A stretch of 64,000 nucleotides of DNA from Clostridiales bacterium (GCA_012841925.1 DUTT01000069.1:17980-81979), one strand, 5' to 3'; shown: positions 35,453 to 46,100, counted from the first letter of the stretch. Translations and numbers: made by a program. Notes: generated from the letters alone by a model not told the origin.

Positions 35453-36460
35453 GTGGAACAGCCACTCGATATGATGGACCGGGACGATCGGATTGCCCCT
35501 TACCTGAAGCACTTGCTGGAGGCCTTATTGTTCGATTCGTTTTCCGAAGAATATCTGAGCCGTGAGAGCCTGGAGTTTATGGTCGGCGTGCCGATCCCCA
35601 TCCAGAAAGAAGACCTGTCCGCATTTCTCGAAGGCGTGATTCCACTGATCCGGCTGGCGGACAACATGGCGCTCGTGACCGGTGTCGACCCGGCGTTTCC
35701 TTCGGCGGGTGCCTACATGCGCTTCCTCGCCCGTTTTTTTGACGAGAACCTGCCCAATGTGCTCGCCGACCTCGGTGCACAGCATTTGCACAGCGCGGAC
35801 TATGCAAAGTCCGCAGCGTATTTCAGGTGCGCGCTGGTGCTTGATTCCTCTCATCAGACGGCTTTGTTCGGCTACGCCTGCGCCTGCCGCGAATGGTATC
35901 TATCGCTGGAGGCAGAGGACAGCGCCGAGCAGATCCAGGCTCTTAAGGATGAAGCGCTGGAGTTTTACGAACTCTGCAATGCGCTATACCCGGAACTGGC
36001 CGCTCCCTACTACTTCCTCGGCTACGCGTATTTGAACCTCGGAATGTACACGAAAGCCAAACTCGTGTGGGAGGAGTTTTTGAAGCTGGAATCTGAAGAA
36101 GAGGAGCGGCAGGAAATCGAGGAACGACTCGAGCAGCTCGAGGATCCCGTGCGCATCGAAGAAGGTATCAACTTCTTGCTGGCAGGGAAGCTCAACGAAG
36201 GACTTGCCATCCTGGAGCCTTATGCCGAGACCGAAACGGCCAGCTGGTGGCCGCTGCACTACTACCTGGCGTCTGCCTATCGGGCGCTCGGTCACGATAC
36301 CGAGGCGATCGAAGGCTTCCACAAAGTGCTGGAACTCGCGCCGTCGCACATCGACAGCACCATGCAGCTTGCAGAGCTGTACGAGCAAAAAGGCGACGAC
36401 GAAAAGGCCGAAAAGTACTTCCGTAAAGTGCACATCCTGCATCAGAACCGCGAGGACTGA
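35453..36460 (+). CDS. Tetratricopeptide-repeat protein
   Basis: This 335-residue soluble protein is built largely of TPR helices: ADYAKSAAYFRCALVLD, APYYFLGYAYLNLGMYTKA, WWPLHYYLASAYRALGHDTEA and STMQLAELYEQKGDDEKAEKYF (each about 34 residues from position 110 to the end). TPRs bind partner proteins. No catalytic motif is seen. It uses a GTG start with AAAGGAG 7 bases before it. The 186-base gap upstream has no gene and only a weak -10 (TACTAT near 35432). Confidence 0.75.
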   Translation: MEQPLDMMDRDDRIAPYLKHLLEALLFDSFSEEYLSRESLEFMVGVPIPIQKEDLSAFLEGVIPLIRLADNMALVTGVDPAFPSAGAYMRFLARFFDENLPNVLADLGAQHLHSADYAKSAAYFRCALVLDSSHQTALFGYACACREWYLSLEAEDSAEQIQALKDEALEFYELCNALYPELAAPYYFLGYAYLNLGMYTKAKLVWEEFLKLESEEEERQEIEERLEQLEDPVRIEEGINFLLAGKLNEGLAILEPYAETETASWWPLHYYLASAYRALGHDTEAIEGFHKVLELAPSHIDSTMQLAELYEQKGDDEKAEKYFRKVHILHQNRED

Positions 36461-36643
36461 GTCAGGCCATCGGCATGCATGCAGTTTAGCGCGTCGCAAT
36501 TCGGCGGCGCGTATCGTCCTCCAAAAGGAGTGCAACCTGCGCGCAGTGTGGGGTTCGAAAGCAGGGCATAGTTCGAAGCCAGAAGATAGAAATGCAATCT
36601 GCTGGCAGTGTGGCGCACGAAAGCAAAGTACACAAATAATGTG
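36461..36643. repeat. Intergenic gap with a 33-bp direct repeat (period 62)
   Basis: Between the TPR gene and the tRNA promoter I see no gene. A 33-base sequence at 36531-36563 recurs at 36593-36625 with 27 of 33 bases the same. Both copies contain GGCAGTGTGG or CGCAGTGTGG and end in CGAAAGCA. Confidence 0.55.
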
Positions 36644-36673
36644 TTGACAAGGTCGCTCTATCTGTTGTATTAT
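36644..36673 (+). promoter_or_regulatory. Promoter of the tRNA operon
   Basis: Perfect TTGACA (36644-36649), an 18-base spacer and TATTAT (36668-36673), ending 25 bases before the first tRNA. Confidence 0.75.
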
Positions 36674-36698
36674 ATAACTTGTCGTAAACGGGTGACAT

Positions 36699-36773
<75 letters not shown>

Positions 36774-36777
36774 AAAG

Positions 36778-36806
36778 CGTCCAGGGCCCCGATCGGGGCC
36801 CGGACG
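36778..36806 (+). other. Strong hairpin in the tRNA spacer
   Basis: CGTCC-A-GGGCCCC / GGGGCCC-GGACG form a 12-bp GC-rich stem with one bulge and a GATC loop. No T-run follows, so it is more likely an RNA-processing structure than a terminator. Confidence 0.5.
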
Positions 36807-36843
36807 TGGCAAGACCTGAGATCCGGTCGAATGCGAAGGCAAT

Positions 36844-36930
36844 GCCGGGATGGCGGAATTGGCAGACGCACAGGACTTAAAATCCTGCGATAGCAATATC
36901 GTACCGGTTCGATCCCGGTTCTCGGCACCA
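36844..36930 (+). tRNA. tRNA-Leu (TAA)
   Basis: A class II tRNA of 87 bases: acceptor GCCGGGA / TCTCGGC, anticodon loop CTTAAAA (anticodon TAA), a variable arm (GCGATAGCAATATCGT), T-loop GGTTCGATCCC and encoded CCA. Confidence 0.95.
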
Positions 36931-36955
36931 TCACCACTTTATTCGACAACATCGA

Positions 36956-37031
<76 letters not shown>

Positions 37032-37040
37032 GAAGTAGTT

Positions 37041-37080
37041 GGCAAGTTCTCATTGCGAGAACTTGCCATCTTTCTTTTTT
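37041..37080 (+). terminator. Intrinsic terminator of the tRNA operon
   Basis: GGCAAGTTCTC / GAGAACTTGCC form an 11-bp perfect stem with a 5-base loop, followed by TTTCTTTTTT. Confidence 0.9.
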
Positions 37081-37147
37081 CAGCGGCCACGGTACGACGC
37101 TTGCAAAGGCTGGCACCTCAACCGACGGATAACGACTCCTAAGCCGA

Positions 37148-37241
37148 AAGGCGATATTGCAGCACGAGTCTATAGCTGCAAGGAGATGTTGTATCGTGAA
37201 GCTATAGCAATAAGGCGATGCTGCAGCATAAAAGTCGCAAT
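37148..37241. repeat. Degenerate 32-bp tandem repeat, three units
   Basis: Units start at 37148, 37180 and 37212 with AAGGCGAT, AAGGAGAT and AAGGCGAT. Units 1 and 2 share CTATAGC near the end, and units 1 and 3 share TGCAGCA. Confidence 0.5.
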
Positions 37242-37291
37242 AAAATAGCAAAATTTACGATTATGAGTGAAATTTCTTAGCGTCACGGAAA

Positions 37292-37326
37292 GATAATAGA
37301 CATATTTCGCAAATGTGTCTATTATC
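37292..37326. other. Long AT-rich hairpin
   Basis: GATAATAGACATATTT pairs with AAATGTGTCTATTATC over 16 positions (one G-T wobble) around a CGC loop. No T-run follows, and the function is unknown. Confidence 0.55.
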
Positions 37327-37634
37327 TCGATGAAAATGCCAGATAATGTCAAACGATTCACACAAAAGCGAAGATTTTGTCATTATTTCCGCAAAACGCA
37401 AAATCGCCACATCGATGATCAGGTTTTTGGAATTGATTGTGCGAAGCGGAAAACCTTTCGCGAAAACCTTTCGTTCGGTAACCTGATTACGCAGAACGAC
37501 TCTTCGTGGCTTCGTTTCTTGTCATTATCAAGTGGATTGATTACACTGTAGCGGGCCTGGCGCTGTTTGCTTAGGCGGGTAGGATGGATCTTACAGAGAT
37601 CCGGCACTGTGCAACTTCAAAACTGGAGAAATAT

Positions 37635-38363
37635 ATGAAACTCAAAGTAATTAACCGCGATACACTAAAAATACTGGCGATGGCGTTTATGCTGCTCGAC
37701 CACATGTGGGCGACGGTCATTCCGGGGAATCAGTGGATGACGTTCGTCGGGCGGATGGCATTCCCTATATTTGCCTTCCAGATTGCAGAAGGGTTTGTTT
37801 ACACATCGGATTTCAGCAAGTACGCAAAGCGTCTGCTCGTGTTTGCCATCGTGGCCGAAGTGCCGTTCAATCTTTTTTATAGCAGCTCACTGCTGTATCC
37901 GTTTCATCAAAACGTGTTGCTCACGCTGCTGCTGGGGCTCTTAGCCATTCGGTTTTTGGACAACTTCGCAAAAGAGAGGACGCCTAAAAATGGCGCGCTG
38001 GCTGTGATCGTGCTGCTGGGCACCACGCTTGCTGCGTCGCTTGGCATGACGGATTACGGTGCGACAGGCGTCTGGACGGTGGTGCTGTTCTATCTGACCA
38101 AAGACCGACCGTATTCGTGGCTGCTTCAGCTGGCCGGCATGTATCTGCTCAATGTGCAATTTTTCAGCGGGATGTATATCCCGGTGGAGCTGTTCGGAAA
38201 GGTGTACGAGTTCCAGACGCAGGGCTTTGCGATTCTTTCGCTCGTCCCGATCCATCTGTACAACGGCAAAAAAGGGAGCGGGAGCAAAGTGTTACAGTAC
38301 GGCATGTATGTGTTTTATCCGCTACACATGTTTATTTTGTATCTCATTCACAGTAATATGTAA
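37635..38363 (+). CDS. TraX family membrane protein
   Basis: This 242-residue polytopic protein has the TraX family start (NRDTLKILAMAFMLLDHMWAT, read in part) and about seven hydrophobic helices, ending in FYPLHMFILYLIH. TraX was named for F-pilin acetylation, and chromosomal Firmicutes members are acyltransferase-like proteins of unknown substrate. The ATG at 37635 is chosen because GGAG stands 7 bases upstream. An in-frame ATG at 37584 would add 17 residues but lacks a good site. No plasmid-transfer genes are near. Confidence 0.8.
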   Translation: MKLKVINRDTLKILAMAFMLLDHMWATVIPGNQWMTFVGRMAFPIFAFQIAEGFVYTSDFSKYAKRLLVFAIVAEVPFNLFYSSSLLYPFHQNVLLTLLLGLLAIRFLDNFAKERTPKNGALAVIVLLGTTLAASLGMTDYGATGVWTVVLFYLTKDRPYSWLLQLAGMYLLNVQFFSGMYIPVELFGKVYEFQTQGFAILSLVPIHLYNGKKGSGSKVLQYGMYVFYPLHMFILYLIHSNM

Positions 38364-38710
38364 TTAATCTGTCGTCCAGATGCTTTTCGCATGGCGCAGA
38401 GATGTGTGAATCATACGTTCTCCAACTGTGTGCATCTCATCGCCGTGTATGCATTCTCCAACTGCACGCCCTCTGTGCGGAGTACACATTTCTCCACTTG
38501 AACATAAAGTCGAATATGACGCGCGACCGGGCTGTTTTCCTTGCTAAGTCGCGCTGTTTTGATTAAACTTAGCGTAGAAGCTTGTGAGGCTGGTTGAACG
38601 TATTCAGCTGAATTGCAGAAGGTTCCGGTGGGCTGAATGCATCCGGCCGAACTGTATCGGGAGTCGATACCGGCACGATAGTATCCGTAGGAGAGCAGAG
38701 GATCAATGAG
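38364..38710. other. Gene-free spacer before the sensor kinase with 36-bp-period repeats
   Basis: No gene is seen. TTCTCCAACTG (38418-38428 and 38454-38464) and TTCTCCACTTG (38490-38500) occur at an exact 36-bp period. Beyond these words the units have diverged. The rest shows no clear promoter. A GGAGAGCAGAGGA stretch supplies the ribosome-binding site for the sensor. Confidence 0.5.
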
Positions 38711-41700
38711 ATGACAAAACGAAAAAGAAGAGCGATCGTCATTTCGATTCTTGTGTTCGCCGGCACGATTGTAGGGATGTTGCATATCAACCGCAGCCCT
38801 GACATGTCGAATGTGCGGGCTGTCGGCGGTATGCTGGAATTGCAGACGGGCGAAGCGGGCGAGGTTGCGCCCATACTGCTCGACGGGGAGTGGGAGCTCT
38901 ATCCGGGCGTGCTCATCGATCCGGGCAGGCTTGACGGTGACTTGAACGAATCCGACGGTGACACGACGGAACTGCAGCAGAGCGGGCAGACAGGGGTAGC
39001 GGACCCCTTCGCGGCTCACCGCGATATCCGCACGCTGATTCAGGTTCCCGGACCCTGGGATAATGCGCTGCCGAACGGCGGACCGTCCGGATCGGGGACA
39101 TACCGCCTCCTGATTACCGTGCCCGAAGAAGGAGCGTACGGCATCAAAACCGGCACGATCCGGACGTCTGCGCGCATCTATGCGAACGGCAACCTGCTCA
39201 CTTCGATTGGAACGCCGTCGACGGACTACGCGACCTACGAACTCGGCAGCAGACCGCAGACGGTGTATGTGACGAGCGACCAGAGGCACATCGAACTCGT
39301 CATCCACGTATCGAGTTACGACTACCGGGCAGGCGGCATCCTTAAACCGATCCGCTTCGGAGCGGCCGAAATTATCGACAGGCAGGACAACCAAAGCCGT
39401 GCCGTGGACAGCGTCGCAGTCATCATCTGCCTGGCGTTTGCACTGCATTCATTTTTCAGCTGGCTACAGCGAAAGAATGATCGCTTCCTGTTACACGCAG
39501 CAATTGTAGGCTTGTTTCTCGCACTGTACCTGTCGACGCTCGGCGAACAGCTTCTCGGACTCATCTACCATTACGATTACTATATGCGTCTGCGGATCCA
39601 GATTTTCTGCATGCCGACGATTGCAATGCAGCTTCTGCTGTTTACAAAGAATCTTCTGCCGGGACACGGCAACCGGTTTGCACTCCGCGCCAATCTCTGG
39701 TATCTCGCAGCGCTCGTGCTCTTTGTGCTCAACAAGCCAAGCAGCAGCATGTTCATCCCCATCGGCGTATCGCAGCTCCTCATCAGCATCGGCATGGTCG
39801 TCACATTTGTACATATCGCATGGATCATGTTCCGCTCTATGGGCGACAACGAGGACTCCTCCGACTATCTGGTTGTCATCTTCGCGTCGCTGTTTTCGTA
39901 CTGGACCGTGATGCTCCTAAAAATGCTGTTCGAGATGAATACCGGTAAAATTCCAGATATCATGATCGTGCTCACGTCGTTTGTGGTGTCGCTCATGGCC
40001 GGCGACCGCTTGCAGGCCGACCGCAGGCGTGCCCAGGCGCTGTCCGAGGAACTGCTCGCCAGCGACCACATGAAGAACGACTTCCTGGCTGCGACGTCAC
40101 AGGAGCTCCGGACACCGCTGCACGATGTGATCGACTTGTCGCGCCGACTGCTCGAGGGGCAGAAGGGCCCTCTGAATCAGGAACAGCAGGAGGATTTGTA
40201 CCTCATCCTCAACGAGAGTTTCCGACTGTCCGGTCTCGTTGACGATCTGTCAGACGCCACGCCGCTGGCCGACTCGCAGCTTCCGCTCAACTGCAAAGCC
40301 TTTCGCGCACAGGACGTGTGCCGCTCGCTCGTGGAGGAGATGCAGCTTCTGACGGGTGACGAACATTCCGTCGTTCTCACGTGCGACATCGAGGATGATT
40401 TCCCGGAAATCTACGCCGATGCGGAGCGGTTTAAGCAGATTGTTTTTCACTTGCTGCACAATGCGGTCAAGTTTACAGATCAGGGCCATGTCGCCATCCG
40501 TGCGGCGGTGCGCGACGGCATGGCTGAGTGTTCCGTGGAGGATACGGGGCGGGGCATCCCCAAAGCGCATATAAACAGGGTGTTTGACAGTCTGTATCGC
40601 TACGGAGAGGAAGAGGACGGTCACGGGCTCGGCCTGGGACTTACGATTGCGCGCCGCCTCGTCGAACAGCACGGCGGGACGATCCGCGTGCAGTCCGAAG
40701 AGGGCCGCGGATCCGTGTTTTCGTTTACGGTGCCACTTTACCAACCGGAAGAAACGTCCCAAAAGGCGTCCCCAAAAGACGCTGCATCCGGAACCGCAGC
40801 GTCCGGCATGTATGTTATTTACGGATCGCCTGCAGAAGCCGTCACGATACAGACCATTCAGGAGCAGGCGTCCACACAGACCGGCCCCGTCATCCTCGTC
40901 GTCGACAGCGAAGCGACCAGTCGGAGCGTGCTGCTCGACCTGCTCGCTCCGGAAGGCTATCGCCTGTTGTTTACAGGAGATACCGACGACCTGCTGCTAC
41001 AGATTAAGAGACACGACGTCGACCTGGTGATCCTGGATTTGATGCAGCCCGATGTCGAAGGCGTGCTGCTGTGCGAGGCCATCCGTCAGGAGTATGCGAT
41101 GGCCGAGCTGCCGGTGCTGATGTTCACCTCCTCCGGCCGACGCCGCGACCTGGCGCGCTCGTTCCAGTGCGGCGCTAACGATTATGTCAAAAAACCGGCA
41201 GACGCTGCGGAACTGAAGTCGCGCGTGGCCTCCCTGCTGCAGATGAAGCTCTCCGCGCGGGAAGCGCTGGAAAAGGAATTGCACTATTTTTACTACGAGA
41301 TATCGCCACACTTTTTATACAATACGCTCAACACGATCATCGGCCTCAGCTACAGCGACGGCGAGGCGGCCCGGTCCGCGCTCACGAGCCTGGGGACGTA
41401 TCTGAGGGGCAAGATGGAATACTACAGTCACAACAGCCTGATTGCGATGAGCGAAGAGCTCGAGCTGGTGGAAGCTTACCTCGACATCGAAAAGCTTCGC
41501 TTCGGCGATCGCCTGCAGACGGAGATGGACATCGAAGAAGTCGCTCTCTCGGTGCCTCCGCTGTTTTTGCAGCCACTGGTGGAAAATGCAGTCCGTCACG
41601 GTATGGCAGACGGGCGGAATCTTTGCGTTCGGATTACCGTGCATCGCAAGGGGAACGGTCTGTGCGTCATCACGGTGGAGGATAACGGTCCCGGTATGAC

Positions 41701-41860
41701 AAAAGAACAGCAGAGCCGGCTGATGGACGGCGACAGCGAGGGCCTGGGTTTCGCCAATGTGTTGCGTCGGATCCGGCTGATTCCGGGGGCTGCCATGCGC
41801 ATTGAAAGCGAACCGGGGCAGGGGAGCCGGATCATCATCGAACTGAAGGAGGGACGCTGA
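38711..41860 (+). CDS. Hybrid sensor kinase: 7TMR-DISM sensor, HisKA-like/HATPase, receiver, LytS-type kinase
   Basis: The 1049-residue membrane sensor has six parts. These are an N-terminal anchor (residues 7-24), an extracellular beta-rich DISM-like domain (about 30-230), seven membrane helices (about 235-430), and a HisKA-HATPase module (about 445-680). A receiver with phospho-acceptor D776 (VILDLMQPD) follows, and last a LytS-type His_kinase/HATPase module with H867 ([12 protein letters not shown]) and VENAVRHG. In the first module the usual H of SHELRTPL is Q464 (SQELRTPL), so that module probably cannot autophosphorylate, although its ATP-binding [12 protein letters not shown] is intact. 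It is coupled by a one-base overlap to the SARP-like regulator, its likely partner. Confidence 0.88.
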   Translation: MTKRKRRAIVISILVFAGTIVGMLHINRSPDMSNVRAVGGMLELQTGEAGEVAPILLDGEWELYPGVLIDPGRLDGDLNESDGDTTELQQSGQTGVADPFAAHRDIRTLIQVPGPWDNALPNGGPSGSGTYRLLITVPEEGAYGIKTGTIRTSARIYANGNLLTSIGTPSTDYATYELGSRPQTVYVTSDQRHIELVIHVSSYDYRAGGILKPIRFGAAEIIDRQDNQSRAVDSVAVIICLAFALHSFFSWLQRKNDRFLLHAAIVGLFLALYLSTLGEQLLGLIYHYDYYMRLRIQIFCMPTIAMQLLLFTKNLLPGHGNRFALRANLWYLAALVLFVLNKPSSSMFIPIGVSQLLISIGMVVTFVHIAWIMFRSMGDNEDSSDYLVVIFASLFSYWTVMLLKMLFEMNTGKIPDIMIVLTSFVVSLMAGDRLQADRRRAQALSEELLASDHMKNDFLAATSQELRTPLHDVIDLSRRLLEGQKGPLNQEQQEDLYLILNESFRLSGLVDDLSDATPLADSQLPLNCKAFRAQDVCRSLVEEMQLLTGDEHSVVLTCDIEDDFPEIYADAERFKQIVFHLLHNAVKFTDQGHVAIRAAVRDGMAECSVEDTGRGIPKAHINRVFDSLYRYGEEEDGHGLGLGLTIARRLVEQHGGTIRVQSEEGRGSVFSFTVPLYQPEETSQKASPKDAASGTAASGMYVIYGSPAEAVTIQTIQEQASTQTGPVILVVDSEATSRSVLLDLLAPEGYRLLFTGDTDDLLLQIKRHDVDLVILDLMQPDVEGVLLCEAIRQEYAMAELPVLMFTSSGRRRDLARSFQCGANDYVKKPADAAELKSRVASLLQMKLSAREALEKELHYFYYEISPHFLYNTLNTIIGLSYSDGEAARSALTSLGTYLRGKMEYYSHNSLIAMSEELELVEAYLDIEKLRFGDRLQTEMDIEEVALSVPPLFLQPLVENAVRHGMADGRNLCVRITVHRKGNGLCVITVEDNGPGMTKEQQSRLMDGDSEGLGFANVLRRIRLIPGAAMRIESEPGQGSRIIIELKEGR

Positions 41861-42975
41861 TGCGAGTCATCCTGGCAGACGACGAACGGCTGGCGCTCGA
41901 TGTCCTGGAACGATTGCTCGGCGTCCACGGCGATGTGGATATCGTCGGCCTGTATACCGATCCTGCGCTTCTGCTCGAAGAATTCGAAGAGAAAAAGCCT
42001 GACGTCGCTTTTCTCGATATAGAAATGGGCTCGACGAGCGGTCTGGAGCTCGGCAACGAACTGCTGAGCCGGTGCAACCGTCTGGAAATCGTGTTCGTTA
42101 CCGCTTACGCGCACTACGCGATCGAAGCGTTCGACCTCAACGCCATCGATTATCTTCTAAAGCCGGTGCGACCGAAGCGACTCGCCGAAACGATCGCACG
42201 GCTTCAGCAGAGCATCCAAATGTTTTCGGACTCTGTGGCGGAAGGTGATGCCGGCAAGGCAGATGAGCGGCTTTACGTTCGCAGCTTCGGGGGATTCGAA
42301 GTGCTGTCTCCTTCGGGCCAGCCGCTTGAATGGCGGACGCAAAAGACCCGCGAACTGATGGCCTACCTTTGGTTTTTCGGCGGCCAGCCGATGGACAAGG
42401 TGCAGATCGTGGAAGCGCTGTTCCCTGATAAGGCTCACGAACAGGGGCGGACGCTTTTGCACACGACGGTCTACCAGTTGAGGCGAAGTCTGAGCAGCGC
42501 CGGGTTTCCGAACGGTGTGCAGTATCGCAACGATCGCTACTGGCTCGACATCCCCCTCGAAAGCGACGTGGATGCGCTTGCCTCCATTGCGGAGAAGCCG
42601 CAGCTCACCGAGGACGATGTCCGTAAGGTGCTCGAGCTCTACCGGGGTGAGTTTCTGCAGGAAGGCTACCCGTGGCTCGGTCACGAACAATTCCGCTACA
42701 ACCTCGATATCTATCGTGCGCTCGCAGGCTACCTGGAGCAGGGCGGCTCAGCCAATCCCGAGATCCTCGAGTCGGTGCTCCGGCTTTTGTACGAAATGGA
42801 CCCGTTCTCTGACGCGACGGCTTCCATCGTAATTCGGACGCTGGGCGAGCAGGGAAGACGGCGTGCCCTGGAGTTTTTTTATCGCCATTACGCCGACAGT
42901 CTGAAGAAAGAAATCGGCGTCGACCCTTCTAAAGAATGTGTAACTCTCTACGAAAAGTACATGGTATCTGACTGA
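41860..42975 (+). CDS. Response regulator with SARP-like DNA-binding and BTAD domains
   Basis: This 371-residue regulator consists of a receiver (residues 1-120; D53 in AFLDIEMG, acidic pocket D7-D8, K in LLKPVRP), a Trans_reg_C winged helix (about 140-230; RTQKTRELMAYLWFFGG, HTTVYQLRRSLSSAG), and a bacterial transcriptional activator (BTAD) helical domain to the end (YRGEFLQEGYPWLGHEQF, FFYRHYADSLKKEIGVDPS). Winged helix plus BTAD is the SARP layout (AfsR, ActII-ORF4). Its start overlaps the sensor stop by one base. The likely target is the adhesin promoter 70 bases downstream (see 43047-43081). Confidence 0.9.
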   Translation: MRVILADDERLALDVLERLLGVHGDVDIVGLYTDPALLLEEFEEKKPDVAFLDIEMGSTSGLELGNELLSRCNRLEIVFVTAYAHYAIEAFDLNAIDYLLKPVRPKRLAETIARLQQSIQMFSDSVAEGDAGKADERLYVRSFGGFEVLSPSGQPLEWRTQKTRELMAYLWFFGGQPMDKVQIVEALFPDKAHEQGRTLLHTTVYQLRRSLSSAGFPNGVQYRNDRYWLDIPLESDVDALASIAEKPQLTEDDVRKVLELYRGEFLQEGYPWLGHEQFRYNLDIYRALAGYLEQGGSANPEILESVLRLLYEMDPFSDATASIVIRTLGEQGRRRALEFFYRHYADSLKKEIGVDPSKECVTLYEKYMVSD

Positions 42976-43046
42976 AAATCCTAAAATAAGTGTAACCTTG
43001 TTACGAAACATGAAAATCTTCGCAAATAACGGCTACTTTGCGTGAT

Positions 43047-43081
43047 TTGTTCAGCAATTGTTCAGAGGAGTTTCCTATAAT
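43047..43081 (+). promoter_or_regulatory. Adhesin promoter with SARP-like tandem operator
   Basis: TTGTTCAG occurs twice, at 43047-43054 and 43058-43065, an 11-bp period. A perfect TATAAT lies at 43076-43081 with no good -35 box. SARP activators are known to bind heptamer-like direct repeats of 11-bp period placed just upstream of the -10, replacing the -35. The gene just upstream encodes a SARP-like regulator. Also nearby is the palindrome GTAACCTTGTTAC (42992-43004). Confidence 0.6.
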
Positions 43082-43163
43082 AAAGCAGTTGGACTATATG
43101 CATCGAACGGACTTGGAGTGTCCGCGATTCAAAATAAAAATCCAGGAGACCCAGGAGGTTGTT

Positions 43164-46100
43164 ATGAACAAGTCTATGAAAAAAGTGACCGCGCTCGTGC
43201 TGACGCTGGCTTTGGTGATGGGAGTGGTGGTATTTCCAACATATAGTGCGGGAGGTGTCGATAAAACGACCTTAATCAGTCCTGCCTATGTGAAGGAAAT
43301 TAAAGTTACTCAAAACGGAGTAAACGTTCCTGATGGGGGTAATATTGCATACGATGATGATATAAGAGTAAAGCTGGAATTCGGAGTTCCGGTGATTGGG
43401 GATGACGGATTAGATCTAAGTGTAGACGGTAATAACGATGCCACTTTCGTACAACACGGCGATTGGATGAGAATTAAAATCGCAGAGGGTTTTAAGATTG
43501 TGTCAGGCACAGGGCCATATGCATTGGAACATGGTTCCGGTCTCGACAAAAGAGTCGTTGGAACGCTTAACTTCGTAACAGAAGGCTCTGGTATCAATGC
43601 CCAGATATTCGCAGAAATTGATTTTGATGGCGACACGGAAGTTTTCGACGGATCGGAGGGTTGGCATTCAATTATATGTGACTTTAATGTAACGCTTAAA
43701 TACAATGGGGTCGGACAAGGGACGACTGATATAACATATGATGTGGAAATTATTGACAAAGCCTACAAAGTGCCGGTTCCGAAGCAGCCAGAAGGCTACT
43801 CTGGAGAAAAGAAAGGCGAAATCAGCGGCACGATAAGCGGAGATACCATAACGTGGTCCGTGGAGCTCAGATCTCTGGATTCAAGTTTTAATCCGACTCC
43901 TTTTGCAGCAGGAACAACTTTTTATGACAATTTAAGCTCGGTGGGCGCATATGTGCCCGACTCATTTAGGGTAGGTTTGTTGCCTGATGGAAGCGGCGCT
44001 GTAGCTCCCGTAGCACCTAATCCTGTTGCAGAGTACTCAGGGAATATATTGACCTTTGATTTAGAGGGACAGCCGGGGATTGTGTATGTCTTTTTTGAGA
44101 CAAAAATTTCTAATACAGACTACTATAATCCTGGTGGGGGTGTCATCACCAATAAGGCTCAAATTCAAAAAGATTCGACTATAGAAGTAGAAATGGAAGA
44201 TACAGTCTCGTTTAATTTTGGATGGATAAAAAAAGAAGGGGCCGTTCATAATTACGATCATAAAACAAATAAAGGTGAAATATGGTGGACCATAACCGCG
44301 AACCAACAGGGACTATCTTTGACCAATGCTATAATCACAGATATTTTACCTACCGGGCTTGAGTTTTTGTCGGCTGAGTGGAACACTTTCGATGGAACTA
44401 ATTGGAACCTAGCTGGAACTTTCCCCACACAGCCTCCCGGGGATAACTATAATTTGGGGAACATCAATACTCCGGTGCAGCTGATAATTAAAACAAAAGT
44501 TGATGATGTAAGTTATAATATCGGCCATGAAGTGCAGTATTTCACGAATGATGCCACGATAATCTGGGATGAGTATGACGGAACAGGGGCTGGGGCAGGC
44601 ACAGGGGGGAAGACCGTAGGAATCGGTCTCAATCCTATCAACAAGAAGGCTGGCTCCTATGATGTTCTGACACACACAATACCGTGGACGGTGACAATAA
44701 AAGAATCTGATGTAAACGTAGATCTTTATGTGCTCGAATTATTGGTTTACGGGTCGGCTACGCTCAATTTAAATACAATTACTGGGTCCCTTACTTGGGC
44801 CGAGGGAACCTCGATAGCGCCCAGACTGACGATGGATTGGGATACGCTCAAGGGGCTGAGTCCGACACCGACGCAGACGTTGAATCAACGGTACGAGAGC
44901 AGTAGTTTTGCTGCAGTTTCAGCTACAGACGACCTTGCACATGTGATTTACACTTTGTACGATGGTGCTGATGCTGTGGCTGATGTTTTACTTGTCGCCA
45001 AAAGTGATGGTGATGGGATAGATGTATCTACTAATTCTCAAAGTTTCTCCTTTACTACAAAGGTGACGAATCCAGATATTTACGCGGGGAATACGTCAAA
45101 AGCCATACCGAATACGGCTGTGCTTTTCAGTGCGAATAAGTATATCAACAGGTCTACTGCCTATGCGCAATATGATGGCAAGATGCTGGTCAAAGACATG
45201 CTCAAAAGGAATGACGCCCTGCTCAATTCATCTGACGAAGTTACAGACAAAAATGGCACTGCGGCAAGCGTTACGCAGGGGTATAACTATGAAGATCATT
45301 CCGTGGTCTTTAGGCTCCATATAAATGCGAATGGTTTGGATCTAACGAACGATATAACGGCAGATCCTGCAAAGTCAGTCGGTGATGTTGTTCTTGAGGA
45401 CATACTTCCGAAAGGATGGGATTTTATACCTGTTGAACCCGGCAAGAATTTCCTGTTATACGAAGGAACTGGGGGAACAGACGGAAAAGTAACTGCAGTG
45501 ACCGAAATACTGAGCCCAGTGTTCGTGTCCGCTGCCTTCACTGCGCTGAATCCGCCAACTGAGCAGTCGGGCAAGGTCGAGTTTACTTTTACCACGTTGG
45601 ATAAACCTTACGTTATCCTGCTGAGGGCAGAGCCTTCCGATGGCACGATTGAAGACTATTTTAAGGAAAATGGGACGTATAACCTTAAGAATACGGCAAC
45701 GCTGAAAGGGGAAAATGGTCTGTCAGAATTGAAGCATGAGCAGTCTGTTCGAGTCATCAGCGACGTGCTTAAAAAAGAGCGGGATATATCTATAGCGGGT
45801 CTTGTAACATGGACAGTTGAATATCGCCCCAATAATATCGGTGATAAAAACATCGGCGCTAAGATTACAGACGTTCTGCCCGATGGAATCGATCTTAGGA
45901 CAGACGCATCCGGTAATCTTGTCGTGACTGAAAGTAGCGGGGACAATATCGAAGTTTGGGAGATGACTTTAAACATTGATGGCACTTATACTCCTAAGGC
46001 TCCTAAAGAAGATGTAGCAGCGCTTATTGCTGCGGGCAAGATAGCGTACGATAGAATACAACGGGAGTTCGTTTTCGAAATACCGGATCCCGCAAAAGCA

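Larger units (their letters stand above)
37083..37634. other. Gene-free, AT-richer spacer with repeats and hairpins
   Basis: No convincing gene is seen in about 550 bases. The stretch contains three degenerate 32-bp tandem units starting at 37148, 37180 and 37212 (each begins AAGG-GAT and the first two contain CTATAGC), a 16-bp hairpin at 37292-37326, and the short direct repeat AAAACCTTTCG near 37451 and 37464. Confidence 0.5.

Noticed and set aside
37635..38363. TraX as evidence of a conjugative element
   Set aside because: No relaxase, type IV secretion, integrase or attachment repeats are nearby. Chromosomal TraX-family proteins are common.
38411..39448. A 345-codon minus-strand frame across the spacer and the start of the sensor kinase
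   Set aside because: Most of it is opposite the sensor's extracellular domain. The part in the spacer only translates the 36-bp repeats, and no motif is seen.
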